Positions 6,533 through 13,708 of a DNA stretch of 14,823 nucleotides are shown here, in pieces. Numbering within the stretch: position 1 is the stretch's first letter; every line of letters starts with the position of its first letter. The translations under genes were made by a program, and so were the position numbers. The notes beneath the pieces were generated by a model. That model ran no database searches and had not been told where the DNA came from. It saw nothing but the letters and a program-made list of their open reading frames with translations. The stretch spans positions 1-14,823 of the forward strand of contig CAAEBO010000029.1 of assembly GCA_900754085.1 (NCBI GenBank), written 5' to 3'. Origin of the DNA: Clostridia bacterium. Lineage in GTDB: Bacteria > Bacillota > Clostridia > TANB77 > CAG-508.

Positions 6533-7861
6533 CTAATAATCTTGTCCAATTGTTATAGTAAAGTCTACATCTTCATTGTCTTTACCTTTTTCTGTTTTTG
6601 CTGTGTCTTTTATTATACTTTTAATTTGTTCTTGTATTTCGCTATCTTGCTTTGTCCTATTAGTTACTTTGGTTTGTTTTACTTTAGTGTCGGTATTTCC
6701 TACTTTTAAAATATTATATCCCTTTTCTTTATATTTATTTACTACTTCTTCTAATTTACTAAAGTCACCTGTTCCATTTAAAATTTGAAGAGTTGGCATT
6801 TCATTTGTTATTTCATCTTCTTTTGGGCAATCGAAGAAATATTCTGCAATCATTTCTTGTGCCTCATCGTCATCTGTTAAATATAACCAAACTCCATTCA
6901 TTTCTTTTGGCTCTCCTGGTAATGTTCCTGTTTTTAAATTATCTATAGAAAATTCTACTGCATAAGGAATATAATCTTTTAATACCTCTACTGGTATGTT
7001 TGTTTTTATATTTTTATTTGCTATATCTATAAACTCTCCAATTTTTAGCATATTACTTGGTTTTAACGTTTGCTTTAATAATGCAGATATAAATTCCCTT
7101 TGTGTTCTCATTCTTCCTGTATCTTGAATTCCGTATGATTCAGGATATGTACTACCATCATTATTATGTCTAAATCTTAAAACTTGTTCTGCTTGGTCAC
7201 CATTTAATTTTTGCATTCCTTCTTTTAAATTGATGTGTAAATCTTGGCTAGTATCATCATATTTCATGTCTATTGGTACATAAAATTCCACTCCACCTAT
7301 TACATCTACTAATTCTTTTAACCCATCTGTATCTATTACAACATAATACTTTAAATTTAATCCTGTTAATTCATTTACTTCCTTTAAAATTTTATCTGAA
7401 TTTTTACCTTGATATACAGAATTTATTTTGTCGTATGCAGTTGCTTTTTTGGGATTGTTCCCTATAAAAGTATCCCTTTGTATAGATACTAATGATGCTT
7501 TTTGTGCATTTGGATCATATCTGCCTATCATTATTGTATCTGTTAAATTTAAACTTTCTCCTAATATTAAGAATTCTATATCTGACATACTCTTTCTTGT
7601 TTCTTCTGTTTGACCTAATAATGTTGCAATTAATCCTTTTACTCCTCCTCCGTTCATTACAACTTTACTTGCAAATATTCCTGATAAAATTATTAATATT
7701 ATTACAATAATTAAGATTATTCTTCTTGCTACTATATGTTTTTTTCTTTTTTTGTTTTGTATTTTTCCATTTTTATTATTACTATTTATTTTTGATGTTC
7801 TTTGTATATTATTTCTTTTTCTTCTATTTTCATTATCATTTTTCATATGTTTGCTTGCCAA
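6533..7861 (-). CDS. LytR-CpsA-Psr (LCP) family cell-wall polymer ligase with LytR_C domain
   Basis: LCP proteins transfer teichoic acids or other polymers from lipid carriers to peptidoglycan. With the TTG start the protein has 442 residues. It has a basic cytoplasmic N-terminus (1-47), one membrane segment (about 48-68) and an extracellular LCP domain (about 95-270). The LCP domain includes TDTIMIGRYDP, SIQRDT (with R129-D130), VDVIGGVEFYVP and RMRTQREFISALL. A C-terminal LytR_C domain starts at TLQILNGTG (358-366). The TTG at 7861 is chosen because AGGAG lies 8 bases upstream. The in-frame ATG at 7921 has no ribosome binding site and lies upstream of the -10, and the ATG at 7846 is 23 bases from the site. 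It leads the operon with rsfS and is driven from a promoter embedded in a terminator. Confidence 0.92.
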   Translation of the reverse strand: MASKHMKNDNENRRKRNNIQRTSKINSNNKNGKIQNKKRKKHIVARRIILIIVIILIILSGIFASKVVMNGGGVKGLIATLLGQTEETRKSMSDIEFLILGESLNLTDTIMIGRYDPNAQKASLVSIQRDTFIGNNPKKATAYDKINSVYQGKNSDKILKEVNELTGLNLKYYVVIDTDGLKELVDVIGGVEFYVPIDMKYDDTSQDLHINLKEGMQKLNGDQAEQVLRFRHNNDGSTYPESYGIQDTGRMRTQREFISALLKQTLKPSNMLKIGEFIDIANKNIKTNIPVEVLKDYIPYAVEFSIDNLKTGTLPGEPKEMNGVWLYLTDDDEAQEMIAEYFFDCPKEDEITNEMPTLQILNGTGDFSKLEEVVNKYKEKGYNILKVGNTDTKVKQTKVTNRTKQDSEIQEQIKSIIKDTAKTEKGKDNEDVDFTITIGQDY

Positions 7862-7869
7862 TTTTTTCA

Positions 7870-7874
7870 CTCCT
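7870..7874 (-). promoter_or_regulatory. Ribosome binding site supporting the TTG start of the LCP gene
   Basis: The minus strand reads AGGAG, then 8 bases, then TTG at 7861. Neither neighbouring in-frame ATG has a site at workable distance. Confidence 0.75.
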
Positions 7875-7892
7875 ATATAAGATATATGAAAT

Positions 7893-7921
7893 AGTATAGC
7901 AAAAAAATAATTAAACTTCAA
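7893..7921 (-). promoter_or_regulatory. Promoter of the LCP-rsfS operon
   Basis: On the minus strand TTGAAG (7916-7921) and TATACT (7893-7898) are 17 bases apart. The -35 box lies wholly inside the downstream arm of the preceding terminator stem and the T-tract forms much of the spacer. Confidence 0.7.
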
Positions 7922-7946
7922 TAATTTGATTGAAGTTTAATTATTT
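7899..7946 (-). terminator. Terminator of the ArsC-like/DUF5711/cvpA operon
   Basis: A perfect 18-bp inverted repeat (7905-7922 with 7929-7946, 6-base loop) lies 24 bases after the cvpA stop. On the minus strand its last arm runs into a T-tract (As at 7901-7907). The stem is AT-rich but long and without mismatches. Confidence 0.8.
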
Positions 7947-7969
7947 AAAAGTTTTGTTATAATATTAAA

Positions 7970-8596
7970 TTAGAAAAATAACATTAATAATAAATTATTA
8001 TTATATAGTATTGATGCTATATATGATGTTTTTATTGCTAATTGTACTTCTTGTATATTTACAAATGATAAGATTGCTAAAACTACATATACAATAATAA
8101 GTCCTTCTATAATTCCATAAATAAATCCACCTAATTTATCTAACTGCTTTATTATTGGTAGCGAAGCAATTGCACCAAATATAAATTTTAAGAAAAACAT
8201 AATTATATTAATCAATATGAATAGTATTATAATTACCATTAAATTAATAATTACTTCTGCAATACTTCTTGCAATAACATCATTTGCATTATCCTTAACT
8301 GTATCCATTTGTTTATTTATAGAATCTATTATTATATTTGGCTCTGCACTTTTTTCTTCTTCACTCATATTTTCTTTTGAATTTAATGAGCTCTCTATAT
8401 TCGTAACTAAATCATTATATATATTTGTATGGTCTATTATAAGTGCTGAAACTGGTTTAAACAAAATTAACGAAAGAATTAACGAAATTACAATAGAAAG
8501 TAATTTAACAATAACTCCTGTTAATCCTCTTTTTACTCCAAAAAATATACATGTTGCTAAAATTAAAACAATTATAATATCTGCTATAAGATTCAT
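7970..8596 (-). CDS. CvpA family membrane protein
   Basis: This 208-residue protein has about four membrane segments (3-19, 27-47, 113-139 and 155-179). It shows the CvpA pattern: N-terminal D-IIIVLIL with G20-VKRG24, and the late LDKLGGFIYGIIEGLIIVY block (152-170). An extended soluble loop (about 55-112), acidic and lysine-rich, sits between segments 2 and 3, as in many Firmicute members. CvpA is named for its role in colicin V export in E. coli; in Gram-positives its role is unclear and envelope maintenance is suspected. It is the last gene of a three-gene operon, 9 bases after the DUF5711-like gene. ATG 8596 follows AGGAGGGG. Confidence 0.85.
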   Translation of the reverse strand: MNLIADIIIVLILATCIFFGVKRGLTGVIVKLLSIVISLILSLILFKPVSALIIDHTNIYNDLVTNIESSLNSKENMSEEEKSAEPNIIIDSINKQMDTVKDNANDVIARSIAEVIINLMVIIILFILINIIMFFLKFIFGAIASLPIIKQLDKLGGFIYGIIEGLIIVYVVLAILSFVNIQEVQLAIKTSYIASILYNNNLLLMLFF

Positions 8597-8605
8597 TTTC
8601 CCCTC

Positions 8606-9799
8606 CTATAAATTTAAAATTTCTATTTTATCGGAATATACAATTCCTGCTATTTTTTCACCTAAAAGAATATCATTTATTTCTGTTGATGAATTATATC
8701 TTTTTATTAACCATCCATTTGTATCTATAAAATCCACTTCTGTTCCTAAATTTATAGCAATTATATTTTCAAACGTTTCTAATGCGCTTGCTACTCCTTC
8801 AATATTATACATATTTGTCTTCCCGTTAGCAGTATTAGTAATTTCTACATCTATATTTGCAAATAATCCTGTTGCTTTTTCTGTTATACAAACTATATTA
8901 TTTTTTAGATTTACATCTGCAAATGTATTTTTAGTATTAGAAATATCTAATATTTTTTTGTCTTCTTTATTTTCTATAGTATGTATAGAATCATCGTACA
9001 TACATATTAACTTATTATTATCTTGGTATTTTAATTCTATTATTAATTCCTGTGATTCTGATGGGTAAATATATTCTATAGCATTAGATGGATCTGTTTG
9101 AGCCTTTTCTATTGATATTATCTTTACATTTGATTGAATAAAACTTCCTGTAACATCAACTTCGCCATATGCTAAATATTTATTATCATTTGATATTTCT
9201 ACATCTATCGCAGTTGTTTGTGATAAAAATGTTCTAAATAATTCTGTCCCCTCTAAATTATATGTTATTATAACGTTATTATGGCTTGTACCAGTAATTA
9301 TTATAGATACATAACCATTTTTATTAACAAAAATATGCTCTATATTACCTTCTATATCCTTTTTCCATAATATATCTGTTCCAGCAATAAGCTCTAATTT
9401 TGAACCTTCCTTTTCTGCCATTGCTAAAAATCTATTCTCTGTGTCATATATACAATTACTAATACCTACTTCTAATTCTTTCTCTTTTTTTCCATTAGAA
9501 TTATAAACATTTAATATACTTTTATTTAATATCCCTATGTAATTATTATATATTAAAATATTATTATCTTCTATTTGCGAAGGCAATTCTATTATAGGTC
9601 CATTATTTTCTTCTATATTTTTTCTGAATATATATTTGTCTACACTATTTCTAAAAGTTTTATTACACATATATATTCCTGCCATTATAGAAATTATAAG
9701 TATAATTATTAATATTACAACAATTATAGTAACTTTTTTCTTATTTACTTTCTTTTTATATCTCGTATTTTTATAATTATTAAAGTTAATTAATTGCAT
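8606..9799 (-). CDS. Membrane-anchored beta-propeller-like protein, consistent with DUF5711
   Basis: This 397-residue protein has a short very basic N-terminus (YKKKVNKKK), one membrane segment (24-45) and a long extracytoplasmic beta-rich region. That region has repeated short strands and turns of the form [V/I]xIxNxxGxxL, for example GYVSIIITG and NDNKYLAYGEV. Together these suggest a WD40/YVTN-like propeller. Size, topology and position resemble DUF5711 proteins of Clostridia, but I cannot confirm the family without a profile search. Function is unknown. It begins inside the preceding gene (14-base overlap), with AAAGGAG 7-8 bases upstream of ATG 9799, so translation is probably coupled. 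It is followed by cvpA, which suggests an envelope-related unit. Confidence 0.65.
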   Translation of the reverse strand: MQLINFNNYKNTRYKKKVNKKKVTIIVVILIIILIISIMAGIYMCNKTFRNSVDKYIFRKNIEENNGPIIELPSQIEDNNILIYNNYIGILNKSILNVYNSNGKKEKELEVGISNCIYDTENRFLAMAEKEGSKLELIAGTDILWKKDIEGNIEHIFVNKNGYVSIIITGTSHNNVIITYNLEGTELFRTFLSQTTAIDVEISNDNKYLAYGEVDVTGSFIQSNVKIISIEKAQTDPSNAIEYIYPSESQELIIELKYQDNNKLICMYDDSIHTIENKEDKKILDISNTKNTFADVNLKNNIVCITEKATGLFANIDVEITNTANGKTNMYNIEGVASALETFENIIAINLGTEVDFIDTNGWLIKRYNSSTEINDILLGEKIAGIVYSDKIEILNL

Positions 9800-10160
9800 T
9801 ATTTTCTCCTTTTATTTCTTCCCAGTCTTTTTCTTTAAATCCTTTTAATATTTTTTTATCTGATATAAATAATGGTCTTTTTATTAACATTCCATCTGAA
9901 GCTAATAATTTATAAATTTCATCTTCTGACATTTCTTTAATTTTTTCTTTTATATTAAGCTCTCTATATTTTATTCCACTTGTATTAAAGAACTTCTTCA
10001 CATCGATTCCTGATCTTTTTATCCATTCTTTTAGCTCTTCTATTGATGGTGTTTCTGTAATTATATTTCTATCTATATATTCTATATTATTTTCGTCTAG
10101 CCATTTCTTTGCTTTTTGACATGTTGAGCATTTTGGATATTCTATAAATAAATTTTTCAT
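9786..10160 (-). CDS. ArsC/Spx-family thioredoxin-fold protein
   Basis: This 124-residue protein belongs to the arsenate reductase (glutaredoxin-type)/Spx family. It has an N-terminal strand and then the redox motif C11-S-T-C14, followed by a helix (YPKCSTCQKAKKWL). The central helical insertion contains FFNTSGIKYRELNI. The C-terminal LLASDGMLIKRPLFI carries the family's conserved Arg-Pro. No ars genes are nearby and the CxxC pair favours an Spx/MgsR/YusI-like redox protein over a true arsenate reductase, but sequence alone does not decide. ATG 10160 is preferred, with GGTGGAG 5 bases upstream. An in-frame GTG at 10166 would overlap that site. It leads the operon and overlaps the next gene by 14 bases. 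Confidence 0.82.
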   Translation of the reverse strand: MKNLFIEYPKCSTCQKAKKWLDENNIEYIDRNIITETPSIEELKEWIKRSGIDVKKFFNTSGIKYRELNIKEKIKEMSEDEIYKLLASDGMLIKRPLFISDKKILKGFKEKDWEEIKGENNAIN

Positions 10161-10190
10161 ATTCACTCCACCTTCATTCTTTTTTTACAT

Positions 10191-10199
10191 ATTATCATA
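10191..10199 (-). promoter_or_regulatory. Possible -10 region for the ArsC-like operon
   Basis: The minus strand reads TATGATAAT, containing overlapping TATGAT and GATAAT candidates, about 30 bases before the start codon. No convincing -35 box is visible, since the T-tract of the upstream terminator fills that position. Confidence 0.3.
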
Positions 10200-10206
10200 A
10201 AAGTAG

Positions 10207-10246
10207 AAAAAAAAACAGTCTTAAATTTTTATTTATTTAAGACTGT
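10207..10246. terminator. Intrinsic terminator of the GldA-F-G-like operon
   Basis: A 12-bp perfect stem (10215-10226 with 10235-10246, 8-base loop) begins 7 bases after the last stop codon. It is followed on the minus strand by nine Ts (As at 10207-10215). On the plus strand it is followed by CTTTTTC, so it could act weakly in both directions. Confidence 0.88.
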
Positions 10247-10253
10247 CTTTTTC

Positions 10254-11690
10254 TTATCTTTTTCTTCTTCTAATTTGCCATATAATTATTCCCACAATAA
10301 TTATTATAAGTGGAAATATAAAAATTATACTTCTTATTATTAAATCTTCTTTTTGTGTTGCTGTATATGTTACATATTCGGTTTTCTTTTTAATTGTAAT
10401 AGCAGGTTCTCTATTTACTAAATATGCCACTGTATTTACAAGTATGTCTGAATTACTTCTAAAATTAATTGCATTTATAGATTGTGTTCCTGTACTACTT
10501 CTCATTGATATTTGTGAATCTGAAACAAATAAGTTGTTTGCAAATATTATAAGTTTTGATTCTTTATCTTCTCCTATTTTTTTAGTTAATTCTTGTGCTA
10601 TTGGAAAACTTCCTTTTTCTTCATCTTCCTTGGCTGTAGTACTTGTTATATTTTGGTCTATTCTATAGTATGAACCTTCTGAAGATTTCATTATTGGTTT
10701 TGCTACTACCCCTAATTTTTCTAGTTCTTCATCATTTTTAAATTCTAATCTAGCAGAATTAAATAAAATTACATATCCATCTGATACATTTTCTGTTACT
10801 TTGTGTGTAGATAAATTTGGTAGTATAAAATTTTGTGTTCCTGGTAATATTCTATCTGAATCTGTTTCTCTTATAATTCCATTACCTATATTTACACCAT
10901 ACATATCTAATACTTTTTGTACATTAGCTAATTCTGTTGTTTTAGGATTATTTAACCATAATATGTTTCCACCATTGTTAATATAATTAATTATTTTTTC
11001 AGTTTCAACACCTGTAAAATCCTTTGTTGGTGTCGCAATTATTAATAAATTACAATCTGTTGGAAATTCTGTTGTTAGTAAATCTAAATCTGCTACATCT
11101 ATAACATCATTTTGTAAATATTCCTTTGCAAGAGTCATGTTTTCTACCATTTCACCATGTCCTGTTAGGAAATAAACTTTTGGTTTGTTTTCTGATGTTG
11201 TTTCTATTATTGCATTTGTTACTTTTTCTTCTGTTAAATCAGTTGTTTCTCCTGTTGTATAATTATAACTGCTTAAATCATATGCAGATATTATTTTAGA
11301 TCTTTCTGGTGATTGTACTACAATAGCTGAGCTATTATCAGATATTCCATATTTTTCTAATAGATCTGGTCTTTGCATACTATCTACAACTTCTACTTTT
11401 ATTTTATTATTTATTGCAGTATATTGTTTTGCAAAATCTATTATTGCTGTATTTTCGTCTGCACCAAAAAAGTAAATTGTAACTTCTTGATCTATATCTT
11501 TTACTTTTTCTTTACTCTCATCTGATACAGAATATAATTTTTCCTCTGTAAAATCTAGTGTTGGTAAATTAAATTTATCTGCCAACATATTTATTGCTAA
11601 ATATGCTACAACAAGTAAAGCTACTAATAATATAACTCTAGTTGTATCTGCTATCCACTTTTTCTTTATTATTTCGAAAAACTTTTTCAC
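10254..11690 (-). CDS. GldG-like ABC transporter auxiliary protein (ABC_transp_aux type)
   Basis: This 478-residue protein has an N-terminal membrane segment (about 17-36), a large extracytoplasmic region and a C-terminal membrane segment (about 454-472) with a basic tail (RRRKR). The extracytoplasmic part carries the family's features: LDFTEEKLYSVSD (45-57), QEVTIYFFGAD, the YFLTGHGE motif, and the IFL-type block LLIIATPTKDFT followed by EKIINYINNGGNILWL. It is the auxiliary subunit of the GldA-GldF-GldG type transporter, first described in Bacteroidetes gliding; in Clostridia the substrate is unknown. The start is GTG at 11690, with GGGAG 7 bases upstream. It is the last gene of the operon, 18 bases after the permease, and is followed at once by a strong terminator. 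Confidence 0.88.
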   Translation of the reverse strand: MKKFFEIIKKKWIADTTRVILLVALLVVAYLAINMLADKFNLPTLDFTEEKLYSVSDESKEKVKDIDQEVTIYFFGADENTAIIDFAKQYTAINNKIKVEVVDSMQRPDLLEKYGISDNSSAIVVQSPERSKIISAYDLSSYNYTTGETTDLTEEKVTNAIIETTSENKPKVYFLTGHGEMVENMTLAKEYLQNDVIDVADLDLLTTEFPTDCNLLIIATPTKDFTGVETEKIINYINNGGNILWLNNPKTTELANVQKVLDMYGVNIGNGIIRETDSDRILPGTQNFILPNLSTHKVTENVSDGYVILFNSARLEFKNDEELEKLGVVAKPIMKSSEGSYYRIDQNITSTTAKEDEEKGSFPIAQELTKKIGEDKESKLIIFANNLFVSDSQISMRSSTGTQSINAINFRSNSDILVNTVAYLVNREPAITIKKKTEYVTYTATQKEDLIIRSIIFIFPLIIIIVGIIIWQIRRRKR

Positions 11691-11708
11691 AATAATTCTC
11701 CCTTCTCT

Positions 11709-12392
11709 TTATTTAACGCTTTTTCTTCTTTGTATAACTATAATTGTTAATATTACAAATAATACTGTATAAGAAAGAAATGCTACAACTTCTGTACAAG
11801 CTATTTGACCATTTCCAAATCTATTGAACATATTCATTAATCCTAATGGCTCTAAGCCTTTACCAAGATAAGGAGTTCCTATCCATGTTATTACATAAAA
11901 TGCTATTGATATAATAGCTGCAATTACTTGGTTTTCTGTAATGCTTGATGCAAACATACCAAATGAAATTAGTGCAGCTCCTAAAAGTATGAATCCAAAC
12001 ATTGTTACAAGCGATGTTTTTATATTTGGACTTCCCAAGAACATTAATATTACATAATATATTAATGTTAAAACTACTGCTATGCAAAATACTATTAGTG
12101 CGGCAAAAAATTTTCCTAAAACTATACTTGTTACACTTCTTGGCGCTGTTAGTAATAATTGCTCTGTTCCATCTTTTCTTTCTTCGGAAAACATTCTCAT
12201 AGTTAATAATGGTATTATCATTATTAATATTGTAGATAATGAATAGAACATATAACTAAACATTGTAGATCCTGTTACTAATATGTCTGAATAGAAAAAT
12301 AAACTTGCCATTAGTAAGAATAATCCTACAAATACATACCCTATTGGAGATAAGAAATATGTTCTAACTTCTTTTTTTATAATTGCCCACAT
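11709..12392 (-). CDS. ABC-2 type permease, GldF-like
   Basis: This 227-residue integral membrane protein has about six membrane segments. It carries the conserved N-terminal EVRTYFLSPIGYVF (8-21) and the cytoplasmic RMFSEERKDGTEQLLLTAP stretch that marks the GldF/ABC-2 permeases. It forms the membrane pore subunit with the ATPase encoded just upstream and the GldG-like partner downstream. The start ATG shares one base with the ATPase stop (TAATG), and its AGGAGG site lies within the last codons of the ATPase gene, so the two are translationally coupled. The subunit role is clear; the substrate is not. Confidence 0.9.
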   Translation of the reverse strand: MWAIIKKEVRTYFLSPIGYVFVGLFLLMASLFFYSDILVTGSTMFSYMFYSLSTILIMIIPLLTMRMFSEERKDGTEQLLLTAPRSVTSIVLGKFFAALIVFCIAVVLTLIYYVILMFLGSPNIKTSLVTMFGFILLGAALISFGMFASSITENQVIAAIISIAFYVITWIGTPYLGKGLEPLGLMNMFNRFGNGQIACTEVVAFLSYTVLFVILTIIVIQRRKSVK

Positions 12393-13462
12393 TATTTTTT
12401 ACCTCCTTTGTTTTTCTTTGTCTTTTTATTTGCTTGCTTTTTTTCTTTTTTCTCTAGTTTTTCTTGTTTCTTTTGCTCTTCTTCTTGTTTTCTTTCTTCT
12501 TCTTTTATCTTTTCACTTTCAGCTTTATCTTTTTCATTTTTTTGTATTAATTCCATAAAAGCTTCTTCCAAAGTTATTTCTGGTTTTTTTAGTTCGAAAA
12601 TTGTAATATTTTCTTTAGCTAAATCTGAGAAGATTGTTTTTCTTATGTCATAATCTTTTTCTGGAATAATTCTATATTCTTTTGTATTATCATCATTTTT
12701 CTTAATTAGTTCTACCTTTTTTGCTCCATTTATTTTTAGGTTTTCTATTTTATTTTCTATGTCTTCTACAATTATATTTATTGCATTTTCTACATTTACT
12801 TTATCCTCTAAATTTTCTGGTGAATCTACTGCTACTATTTGTCCTTTATTTATTATTATTACCTTTTCACATATTTGGCTTATTTCTGACAAAATATGCG
12901 AACTTATTATTAAAGTATGATTTTTTCCTAATTTTTTAATAAGATTTCTTATTTCTATTATTTGCTTTGGATCTAATCCAACAGTTGGTTCATCTAATAT
13001 TATAATTTCTGGGTTTCCAACTAAAGCTCCTGCCATACTTACACGTTGTTTATATCCTTTAGATAAGTTTTTTATTAGAACTTTTTTTACATTTTGAAGC
13101 CATGTATCTTGCATAGCTTGTTCTACACTTTCTTTAATATTCTCTTTTTTTACGCCTTTAAGTTCTGCCATATATGTAATAAATTCCTTAACTGTCATGT
13201 CTTTATACAAAGGAACTCCTTCTGGCATATAGCCTATACATTTTTTAGCTTTTTTAGGCTTTTTAGAAATATTATAACCATTAATTATAACTTCGCCTTG
13301 TGTTGGCTCTATAAATCCTGTTAAAATATTCATAGTTGTACTTTTACCCGCACCATTTGGACCTAAAAGACCTATTATCTCGCCATCATTAACTTCGAAA
13401 CTTATATTGTCTACGGCTTTAAATTTCCCATACTTTTTTGTAACATTTTTTACAGTTATCAA
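12392..13462 (-). CDS. ABC transporter ATP-binding protein, GldA-like, with a lysine/glutamate-rich C-terminal tail
   Basis: This 356-residue ATPase drives the GldF/GldG-like transporter. The nucleotide-binding domain shows Walker A GPNGAGKST (34-42), YMPEGVPLY (78-86, with Glu where many ABC proteins have the Q-loop Gln, as is usual for this subgroup) and signature LSKGYKQR (133-140). It also has Walker B IIILDEP (153-159), the D-loop GLDP and switch His189. The accessory domain runs to about 305. The last 51 residues are almost only Lys, Glu and Gln, an uncommon extension. The start is TTG at 13462, 8 bases after AGGAGG; no ATG has a comparable site. It leads the operon and overlaps the permease by one base. 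Confidence 0.92.
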   Translation of the reverse strand: MITVKNVTKKYGKFKAVDNISFEVNDGEIIGLLGPNGAGKSTTMNILTGFIEPTQGEVIINGYNISKKPKKAKKCIGYMPEGVPLYKDMTVKEFITYMAELKGVKKENIKESVEQAMQDTWLQNVKKVLIKNLSKGYKQRVSMAGALVGNPEIIILDEPTVGLDPKQIIEIRNLIKKLGKNHTLIISSHILSEISQICEKVIIINKGQIVAVDSPENLEDKVNVENAINIIVEDIENKIENLKINGAKKVELIKKNDDNTKEYRIIPEKDYDIRKTIFSDLAKENITIFELKKPEITLEEAFMELIQKNEKDKAESEKIKEEERKQEEEQKKQEKLEKKEKKQANKKTKKNKGGKK

Positions 13463-13470
13463 CGATTCTT

Positions 13471-13476
13471 CCTCCT
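13471..13476 (-). promoter_or_regulatory. Ribosome binding site supporting the TTG start of the GldA-like ATPase
   Basis: The minus strand reads AGGAGG, then 8 bases, then TTG at 13462. The TTG immediately precedes ITVKNVTKKYG, the usual beginning of an ABC ATPase domain. Confidence 0.8.
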
Positions 13477-13492
13477 TTAAAATTATACGTAA

Positions 13493-13521
13493 ATATTATC
13501 ACTTACAATTTTAAATTTCAA
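13493..13521 (-). promoter_or_regulatory. Weak candidate promoter for the GldA-F-G-like operon
   Basis: On the minus strand TTGAAA (13516-13521) is 17 bases from TAATAT (13493-13498), or 15 bases from GATAAT (13495-13500). A better TATAAT at 13482-13487 is too close to the ribosome binding site. The true start may lie further upstream, in which case the GC-rich island at 13587-13657 would belong to the leader. Confidence 0.35.
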
Positions 13522-13586
13522 TATTATTTCTAAGAATAGCTACTCTTTCACAAAAAATTTACATTTTGAACAAATCGAAATTTCAT

Positions 13587-13657
13587 GAAGTCGGGGAGTG
13601 ATTTTTGAGACGTTCCTTAGGATCCCCATTTTGGCAATGTTCTTCCTAGGTACTTGA
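13587..13657. repeat. GC-rich island of unknown nature (REP-like remnant or structured RNA)
   Basis: This 71-base stretch has about 46% G+C in surroundings near 25%, lies between two minus-strand genes and has no open reading frame. It contains GGGGA (13593-13597) and TCCCC (13623-13627) that can pair. It also has two similar self-palindromic blocks, GTTCCTTAGG (13612-13621) and GTTCTTCCTAGG (13639-13650). The GACGTTCC...TCCCCATTTTGGCAA wording resembles the short palindromic elements seen around IS200-like transposases in Clostridia; this is recall, not a search result. No transposase or clear flanking duplication is visible. Confidence 0.4.
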
Positions 13658-13663
13658 TAAAAT

Positions 13664-13706
13664 AAAAACGAACTTTGAAGAATATCCCCAAAGTTCACTT
13701 TTATTT
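13664..13706. terminator. Terminator after the surface-protein gene, possibly bidirectional
   Basis: An 8-bp perfect stem GAACTTTG/CAAAGTTC (13670-13677 with 13689-13696, 11-base loop) lies 12 bases after the stop at 13709. On the minus strand it is followed by G then TTTTT and ATTTTAT. On the plus strand CTTTTATTT follows, so it could also end a plus-strand transcript from the island at 13587. Confidence 0.75.
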
Positions 13707-13708
13707 AA

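Noticed and set aside
7862..7921. N-terminal extension of the LCP protein to the ATG at 7921
   Set aside because: It overlaps the promoter -35 box and the terminator arm and has no ribosome binding site; the TTG at 7861 has one at 8 bases.
8217..9068. A 283-codon open frame on the plus strand opposite cvpA and the DUF5711-like gene
   Set aside because: It has no ribosome binding site, lies wholly antisense to two well-supported coupled genes, and its Ile/Ser/Phe-rich composition is what the reverse strand of AT-rich coding DNA produces.
9786..10160. Naming the ArsC/Spx-like gene arsC as an arsenic-resistance determinant
   Set aside because: There is no arsB, arsR or acr3 in the window, and the CxxC motif and operon partners fit a general redox protein at least as well.
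12408..12653. A plus-strand open frame rich in Phe, Ser and Cys opposite the ATPase tail
   Set aside because: It is the mirror image of the Lys/Glu-rich coding sequence, with no start signals of its own.
13463..13708. 6S RNA, SRP RNA, T-box or a known riboswitch in the region upstream of the ABC operon
   Set aside because: I looked for the T-box sequence, the SRP apical motif and the conserved cores of common riboswitches on both strands and found none.
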